A stretch of DNA of 64,000 bases from Aspidapion aeneum (lineage: Eukaryota > Arthropoda > Insecta > Coleoptera > Brentidae), in assembly GCA_963576565.1 (NCBI GenBank), contig OY755047.1, positions 7,720,931 through 7,784,930 on the forward strand, written 5' to 3'. The number at the start of each line of letters is the position of its first letter. Position 1 is the first letter of the stretch. Of the stretch, positions 57,710 to 64,000 are shown in pieces. The notes below the pieces were generated by a model. That model saw only the letters and a program-made list of their open reading frames with translations. It had not been told where the DNA came from and did not search any database. Made by a program: the position numbers and the translations under genes.

Positions 57710-59013
57710 CACAATGATGAGTTAAGGTGAGTTTCCGTCTTGATCCGTGTTGGTTTTGGTTTAAACTTATCTTTTTGCACGGGGTGAAATTTATCACGTG
57801 ACATGCTTTTTAGCAATGTACAATGGTCTCACGTGCCTAGTCACGCTATGCATAGAAAAATGATTTTCCTTTAAGAAACGATTTTCGCAAAAATGTCTTA
57901 ACCCTACTTTTTAAAAACTAACCTGACTCTGTTTTTAAACCGTTTTTCGTTTCTTTTTTCATAATTTTAAATAAAAAAATCGACAAAAAGACCATAAAAA
58001 GGCAAAACATTTTAGAGGAGGTAAGAGGTGACCTTTCTTTCTGCTATTAAAGAGAGTTTTAGTGGAAATTATCTAAAAAATCCTTAAGCTTGGGGGGACG
58101 GGCCCCGAGACCGCCCCTGGGTGCGCCCATGCTAAAGGTATAAGCCCTGGCAAAAATCCAACCTAGAATCTCGTAAAAATATAGTTTTTAACCATTTTTT
58201 TAACAGATTTTATATGTTTTATACACACTTACAGAATATTAAACAAACCCTGTAAGATATAAAATCTCATAAAATACAGATTCTTTTTATCAGGTTTTCT
58301 TGCCATAGGCAGTTACACTTTTGTGATGTTTCAAACCTCTTTATTTATCATACTCATACTGACAGAAACAACAAAAAAATCTGAAAAATGGCATGCCTTT
58401 GAGTTGTTTTTATCTATGCAAGTTTTTTGTCAACCTACGGTCAGTATCTTTTCATCCAGAACATCGAAGAAATAACTATTTATTCCATGTCCAGAGACAG
58501 TGATAGTTTTATAGTTAATGCACAGCCCCCTATGTAAAGGGGGCAAGGGCTGACTTTTAAGGTGTAGTAATTTCCAACATAAATCTGGCTGCTATCTTCA
58601 ATGAGACACCCCTTAATAAAACTCTCATCATTTCTTTGCCACCCTCAATAGCAAAGTTTAAAAAAAACATTTCCAAACTAGTCTGAACCTTTAATTTTGA
58701 AATTTGTATTGGACAGCTTTGCTTTACTTTTATCCCAATTCTTTTTGTAGAATACCATTTTCGTGTACTTGGCTTTTTTTTACATAAAATGTTTTTGTTA
58801 TGATTTTATTTAAATAGATTCAGTTATACTTATTAAAAGTTAGGCTTTTAGAAAAAAATAACAAATTCAGATTTTTGTCTATAAAATACAAATATATTGG
58901 TTTTAACCAAGTAGATTTTAACTTTAGTGCTGCTCGATTTGCAGACTTAAAAATAAAACATTATTACACTAACGAACCACTTAAAACAATCACTTTTATA
59001 CTCTTGTTTATAC
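57710..59013. other. Intergenic region between satellite and BED gene
   Basis: No gene signal. A fragment at about 58091-58132 (GGGGGGACGGGCCCCG...CCCCTGGGTGCGCCCATG) matches the right-end type of the hAT-like MITE at 12842. The segment 58640-58815 is a copy of the dispersed repeat at 11560. A + strand open frame at 58875-59267 overlaps the BED gene's second exon in antisense and is not considered real. Confidence 0.55.
58640..58815. repeat. Dispersed repeat, copy 3
   Basis: Shares ACATTTCCAAACTAGTCTGA, TTTGTATTGGACAGCTTTGC and ACATAAAATGTTTTTGTTAT with 11560-11700 and with the inverted pair at 34500-34850. Confidence 0.65.
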
Positions 59014-59772
59014 TTATTCACAATATTTCGCATGTAAACTATAAACTAAGTCCAACATATCAACTTCGGCTTTTAATTGAATTTTCATGGGCAATTGTTC
59101 CAATATACGTTGCACTGCTAGCAGGGCTGTGTTTAATTTTCTCGGTTGATCATCAGGTTCTGCAACAAAGCTGGAAGTTTCCATTATATTTTTGTGTTCA
59201 AACTTTTGTGTATCATTTTGGGCTGTTTTTTCTTGATTTTTATCTAAAAACAATAAAAAGTTGTTAAAAATATAAAAAAAAATCACATTGACAACTCCAA
59301 AGGACCAGAAACTTCTAATAATTCAATTGTAATGAAATTTGGAGAGTGTATGAAGTAAAAATACATCCAGTCTGTAAAAATTTTCGTATATAGGTAAGGG
59401 ACCTAGGGAATAGGAAACTTAAATTTTCACTGATTGGTTGCATTTACCTCAAATATCATACCTACCTTTCTTTAATTCCTGGCTATTTCTTTTCTTTTTC
59501 TTCTTTTTCGGCTCATCAACACCCAGCTTGTTTCTTAAACTATTATCTGCTTCAGCAGTGAGGCCATTGGTCATTTCTTGTCCTTTAAAGACGCTATCTT
59601 GGTGTTTTCTTGACAAATGCTTTTTCATACTTTTATATGCAAGAATTTGGTGGCAAAGAATACATTGGGCTCTTTTCCCTTGTTCACCTTCCTCGCCTTC
59701 CTCTAATTTTACAAAAGAGTCCCAAACCGAGCTTGTTACCTTACGCTTCATACTATTCTTAGAACTTTCCAT
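59014..59772 (-). CDS. Small BED-type zinc finger protein with BESS-like tail
   Basis: Two exons (59772-59466 and 59243-59014) join in phase with GT-AG borders to give 178 residues. Residues 13-57 form a BED finger: aromatic Trp17 and Phe20, then Cys37-X2-Cys40 and His52-X4-His57, binding zinc and probably DNA. A Lys/Arg-rich run near 90-97 (KKKKKKR) is a likely nuclear signal. Residues 140-171 (TALLAVQRILEQLPMKIQL...) have the spacing of hydrophobic and Leu-Pro residues seen in BESS protein-interaction motifs; this is a weaker call. Many insect BED proteins derive from hAT transposases, but this one is too short for a transposase domain. It may be a domesticated regulator. It is divergent from RPLP1, 383 bp away. 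Confidence 0.8.
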
Positions 59773-60155
59773 TGTAGATGGAATTTATGTCTCAAATGCT
59801 TACTTTCTAACAAATTTAAACATTTATAATTAAAAAACACAAACAAGAACAAGAAAAAATGTAAACAAAAAATTAGGGTTAGATTTTTTGTTGTTGTTAT
59901 CTTTTTAGCGCCGTCTAGTGAGCAGATACGAAACTACATGACATATAATCGGACCTCTCTGTTTATCTTACTATAGATAGAAGGAAAAGCCCGATCATGA
60001 CGTCATTTTGAAAAGTCACGTCAACGCGTTGGCAATCTCCTAACCTCATTTTCTTTCTCTTGTCAAGTGCTCCCGTGTGTGCTTGTTCTCTTTTCGAGCT
60101 AAGGCCAAAATTTGGCGACTTGCACCTCAAATAACTCCAAAAATTCGCTTCTAAA
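59773..60155. promoter_or_regulatory. Divergent promoter region, BED gene / RPLP1
   Basis: 383 bp between opposing ATGs. A pyrimidine tract at 60049-60061 (TTTTCTTTCTCTT) is a candidate 5'-TOP start, the growth-responsive translational element of ribosomal protein mRNAs. GACGTCA and CACGTCA occur near 60000-60022. No TATA box is evident. Confidence 0.55.
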
Positions 60156-60737
60156 ATGGCCTCAAGCGCTGAATTAGCCTGCGTCTACTCTGCCCTCATC
60201 TTGGCTGACGACGATGTAGCCGTTACCGTAAGTAAAATTGAGAATTTTAAGGGTTTTTTTGGACTTCTGTAAGGGGTCGTTAATAGTATCCTATTTTTGA
60301 ATCGTAAAATATCTCTGGGATTTGAGGTCATCCTCATTTGTAATTATGAAAATGAAGAACCCCAAAGTGTCCTTAACCTGGTTTAAATTTTATTTGTTTG
60401 AATTTTTCCATACTTAAACGCCTTTAGGTGTTAGAAGTATTAATAAACATGGTCCCTAAACAAAACCTTTCTTTTTCAGGGTGAAAAGATCCAAACCATC
60501 TTGAAGGCTGCTAATGTAGAGGTAGAACCCTACTGGCCTGGTCTTTTTGCAAAGGCCCTGGAAGGAGTCAACATCCGTGAACTGATTACCAACATCGGTT
60601 CCGGTGCAGCTGCCCCAGCAGGTGCTGCTGCTCCAGCTGAAGCTGCTGCCGCTGCTCCAGCCAAGGAAGAAAAGAAGAAGGAGCCTGAACCAGAAGAGGA
60701 GTCTGATGATGACATGGGTCTAGGTTTCTTCGATTAA
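60156..60737 (+). CDS. RPLP1: 60S acidic ribosomal protein P1
   Basis: Exons 60156-60227 and 60480-60737 give 109 residues, near the family's 110-115. P1 pairs with P2 and anchors on P0 to form the ribosomal stalk that recruits and activates translation GTPases. The N-terminal helical domain ([20 protein letters not shown]...) mediates dimerisation. An Ala/Pro-rich hinge ([19 protein letters not shown]) and a charged segment follow. The invariant tail [11 protein letters not shown] contacts elongation factors. Start context is AAAATGG. Intron 1 is 252 bp, GT-AG, phase 0. Confidence 0.97.
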
Positions 60738-60899
60738 ATCCCAAACATATTTTTTGTATGTTTGTTTTTTTTTTACTTTTCTGTGACTTAGGTTTAAGAC
60801 AAAAGAAATACAAAACCTATTGTTTCTAAATTTTTTGTTTTTATTTTATATCTTTTTAAAACCTATTTCCTTAGAAATATTAGGGACAGTGATAGAGCA

Positions 60900-61793
60900 A
60901 ACTAATATCAATCATACATATATAAAAGCGATAAAAAAACTATAGAAAGGGTCAAAATCTAAAATTAAAAATCGACTTTTAAAAGAATTCCTGGTAGCAA
61001 AAGGCTTAAGACAGGGATGTTGTATTTCTCCAACTCTTTTTAAAATATCGCAGTGGCTCAAAAAAACTGGAAACATGAAGTGCAAGGCATGGGAATACAA
61101 CTTAACGACCGATTTACCATATATACACTACAGTTTGCTGACAACCAAGTAATTGCAGTGAATGATAAAGAAGACTTGGAGTATATAATGAGAAAGTTAA
61201 CTGAAGAATACCAAAACTGGGGAGTAACAGTGAATGTGGAACATATTTATGTATTGGAAATGAATCCAGTGAGTTAGAACTAGACAATGGACAAACAATA
61301 TTTTCATGCAATGAGTATGTATACTTGGGTGTCACATTTAGTAAGACAGGAACAGACTGTCAAGAACTGGAAAAAAGAATAGTAAAAGCAAAAAAGGTTA
61401 TTGGATGTCTTAACAGTATTTTATGGAGCAGAGAGATAAAAGAGAATGTAAAATTTAACATATATGTAACAATGGTGATAAGCACGCTGTTGTATGGAAT
61501 AGAGACTTGTCGCGTAAAAGAAAAATACAAAACAAAAATGGAAAGTGTTGAAATGGACTCAATAAGAATATCTAGAACAGATCACATAAGACATCACTAA
61601 AAGACAACTGATATGGTACGGCCATGTACAACGGATGAACGACGAGAGATTACCAAAGCAGGTCCTAGAATGGCAACCAATAAGGCGCAGAAAAGAGGGC
61701 GTCCTAAACTGGAATGGCAACAATCAATCCAAAGATCAATGAGTCAAAAAAGCTGACAGAAGATGATTGTCGGACGTCGGCGTCGGACAATGT
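60900..61793 (+). mobile_element. LINE reverse transcriptase C-terminal remnant
   Basis: The translation shows GLRQGCCISPTLFK (about 61000-61045), then TLQFADNQVIAVNDKEDLEY, where the active site reads FADN instead of FADD. Next come YVYLGVTFSKTG (about 61315) and the usual C-terminal stretch with YGIETC and, in shifted frames, HVQRMNDERLPKQVLEW and GRPKLEW. Several frameshifts and stops mark it as dead. The transposon at 61802 is inserted at its 3' end. It begins about 160 bp after the RPLP1 stop. Confidence 0.85.
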
Positions 61794-63026
61794 AGAAAAA
61801 CCGAGGGGTCATCGGCACCCTAAAATTTTGTACAGCGTCCAACAGGACTTGGGTCCTGACGTGTACTGTTGGGTCCTGTTGAGTACTGTCGTGTATTGTC
61901 GAGTACTGTTGGGTCCTGTCGGTGTACTGTCGAGTACTGTTGGGTCCTGTTGAGTACTGTCGTCGTGCCTTGGGGGGGCCGACAGGGACAAAGCGCGCCC
62001 TCAAAAAACATGCGAGCAAAAAAAAAAAAAAAGGTCATCATCTTTGGGGATCCGCACCGCGCTCACAAATCGTGCGACCAAAAAAAAAAAAAGGTCATCC
62101 TGGGGAAGGCCGGCAGGGCCTTGCGTCCTCAAAACATTGGCGACCAAAAAAAAAAACAAAGTCATCATCTTTGGGGAACCGCGCCGCGCTCACAAATCTT
62201 GCGACCAAAAAAAAAAAAAGGTCATCCTGGGGAAGGCCGGCAGGGCCTTAGCGCGTCCTCAAAACATTAACGACCAAAAAAAAAAAAAAGGTCATCATCT
62301 TTGGGGAGTCGCACCGCGCTCACAAATCGTGCGACCAAAAAAAAAAAAAAAGGTCATCCTGGGGAAGGCCGGCAGGGCCTTGCGTCCTCAAAACATTGGC
62401 GACCAAAAAAAAAAAAAAACAAAGTCATCATCTTTGGGGAACCGCGCCGCGCACACAAATCTTGCGACCAAAAAAAAGAAAAAGGTCGTCCTGGGGAAGG
62501 CCGGCAGGGCCTTAGCGCGTCCTCAAAACATTGGCGACCAAAAAAAAAAAAAAAGGTCATCATCTTTGGGGAACCGCGTCGCGCTCACAAATCGTGCTCC
62601 CACAAAAACAAAAAAGGTCATCCTGTTTGGGAAACGCCGACAAGGCCTTAGCGCGCACTCAAAAAACTTGCGACCAAAAAAAAAAAAAAAAAAAAAAAAA
62701 AGGTCAGTCATCCTGTCTTTGAGAGGGTTGTGTCGAGTACTGTTGGATTCTCTCGTGTACTGTTGAGTACTGTTACGTACTGTCGTTGTACTGTTGGGTA
62801 CTGTTGGGTCCTGTCGAGTACTGTTGGGTACTGTCGTGTACTGTTGGGTCCTGTCGTGTACTGTTGGGTACTGTCGTGTACTGTTGGGTCCTGTCGTGTA
62901 CTGTTGGGTACTGTCGAGTACTGTTGGGTCCTGTCGTGGTACTGTCGAGTACTGTTGGATCCTGTCGTGGTACTGTTGTGAAATTTGTACAGTACTGTTG
63001 AAAGCTGATGACCCCTCGAGAAAAAC
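61794..63026. mobile_element. Minisatellite-bearing TIR transposon, copy 2 (with TSD)
   Basis: The element spans 61802-63018 (1217 bp). It has the same ends as copy 1 (CGAGGGGTCATCGGC and GCTGATGACCCCTCG) and a different exact 8-bp flanking duplication, AGAAAAAC (61794-61801 and 63019-63026). Subterminal sequence is shared with copy 1 (CACCCTAAAATTTTGTACAG on the left; GAAATTTGTACAGTACTGTT on the right). The 10-bp GT[A/C]CTGT[T/C]GN minisatellite occupies 61857-61965 and 62730-62970. Between them lies an expanded ~60-bp array. No coding. Confidence 0.9.
61966..62727. repeat. Alternating ~60-bp tandem array inside copy 2
   Basis: About 11 units of two alternating kinds, each ending GCGACC, an A-run of 8-28 and GGTCATC. 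Kind one contains TTTGGGGAACCGCGCCGCGC and kind two contains CTGGGGAAGGCCGGCAGGGC, giving a ~125 bp dimer repeated about five times. The unit corresponds to the interior of the nested MITE at 12530-12665, whose terminal repeats are lost here. Confidence 0.8.
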
Positions 63027-64000
63027 GTTCTAAACCGATATAGTAGTAGTACATTCCGAAGCCTATTTCTCATCAGGGACCATTCTTAACATTTAATGTT
63101 TTTTCTTGAAAAAGCCTTACATAGGGAAAGGGGGGGGAGTTAAGAATGTTCCCTAAAGATGTTTCCTAACTGTTTAAAAAAGAATGAAAATATTTTTTTG
63201 TCTAAGAATTTTATTTTTGATCTAAGTATAAAAGTGGAGCATTATTACATTTTTTTGTTTATCTAAATTTTAATAATAATTTCAAAAATAAAAACGGTAA
63301 ATATACCTATGTAGGGTTCGCTTAGAAAAACTTTACAATAATCAAATTGTAAATACCTAATTATATTAATAATGTATAAATTGTAAATATATAACGCTAC
63401 CTACAGTTTACAATAACATATGTTGTAATTATATATATAATAATCAAAATCTTTTATATGGCTTCAAAAAATTAAAAAAAAAAATAACCTTAAAAAAAAC
63501 TTATAAAGAATAATAATATAAACTATAAACAAATATGACTTAGAATAAAAATGATACAGTCTTTAACATCAATCAAATATAAAAAAATGCCTTCAAAAAA
63601 CCTTTTTTTGGCTAGTTATCTTTTAATGTCACTCGAAACATAAATTTTAGTACAAAAATTTTTATTATTAATTTTTTTAGATTCATTTGTACCTTATTGC
63701 TATCTTTTTAGTTTGACTTTTTTTTCATAAGATACTATTTCCGAGATTCTGTTGATTTTTTTTTGGAATTCCAGCCTTTTTTCACTTACTACACAAATAC
63801 AAAAGTTTAGGAAATGTGACTAAAAAAAGCAGTGGTATATATAAAAAACTGCCTGAATTGGGGAGCCTTGTACATTTTTTTGCTCTTTTATTTGATACAG
63901 TAAAAAGTGGAAAAATATTTATATTTTGAACATAATCTTTTTCCAAGTGTTTGAGGGGGGTTGAGCCCCTCCTGTATACGCTCTTGGGGTAATTTCATAT
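63027..64000. other. AT-rich sequence with one short hairpin, no gene seen
   Basis: AGGGACCATTCTTAAC (about 63075) pairs with GTTAAGAATGTTCCCT (about 63141), 15 of 16 bases, around a ~50 bp loop containing a G-run. The remainder is AT-rich with no open frame or RNA gene recognised. Confidence 0.45.

Noticed and set aside
58875..59267. 130-codon + strand open frame with hydrophobic segments
   Set aside because: It overlaps the spliced second exon of the BED gene in antisense and has no recognised domain.
61860..62766. Lys-rich frames of up to 240 codons
   Set aside because: They are made of A-runs in the ~60-bp tandem array; all three frames are open alike.

Overview
The window looks like insect nuclear DNA: AT-rich, genes split by GT-AG introns, and more than half of it repeats. 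The gene set (mitochondrial Hsp70, octanoyltransferase, ribosomal P1, a BED-finger protein) and the repeat set (irritans-type mariner, Penelope-like element, Jockey-type LINEs, hAT-like elements) fit an arthropod, probably a beetle or other insect with a TE-rich genome. The order cannot be fixed from sequence alone.

Layout. 1-15.1 kb: the 3' five exons of an unrecognised + strand gene (Q/M/G-rich with scattered Trp motifs), whose introns hold a Penelope-like element, several LINE pieces, a rearranged mariner, hAT-like elements and a 3.1 kb foldback element that has itself been invaded by a LINE and by a minisatellite-bearing transposon. 15.4-23.0 kb: five tandem copies of a 1.15-1.84 kb unit. 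23.9-38.1 kb: a complete 12-exon mortalin (HSPA9) gene on the - strand, 682 aa, with TE copies and tandem arrays in its introns. 38.7-40.0 kb: a complete three-exon LIPT2 gene on the + strand, head to head with HSPA9. 40.3-42.9 kb: foldback and palindromic elements. 42.9-57.7 kb: a 14.8 kb satellite array of a ~103 bp monomer. 59.0-60.7 kb: a BED-finger gene (-) head to head with RPLP1 (+). 60.9-63.0 kb: a LINE fragment with the second copy of the minisatellite-bearing transposon. 63.0-64 kb: AT-rich sequence without a visible gene.

How the genes relate. HSPA9 and LIPT2 share a ~650 bp divergent promoter region, and both products act in mitochondria: mortalin in protein import, folding and Fe-S cluster transfer; LIPT2 in the first step of lipoate synthesis, which later needs the Fe-S enzyme lipoyl synthase. 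The BED gene and RPLP1 share a ~380 bp divergent promoter region.

Most noteworthy observations. (1) A non-autonomous DNA transposon, present twice (12268-13192 and 61802-63018), with terminal inverted repeats CGAGGGGTCATC, a different 8-bp target-site duplication at each copy, and an interior that is mostly a 10-bp minisatellite. (2) The 14.8 kb satellite monomer is nearly identical to the left terminus of an interspersed palindrome-ended element seen at 8.6 kb and 24.3 kb, so the satellite appears to have grown from a transposon end. (3) Readable insertion histories, including nested insertions dated by the intact opposite arm of a foldback element, and a mariner-LINE-mariner chimera with microhomology junctions.
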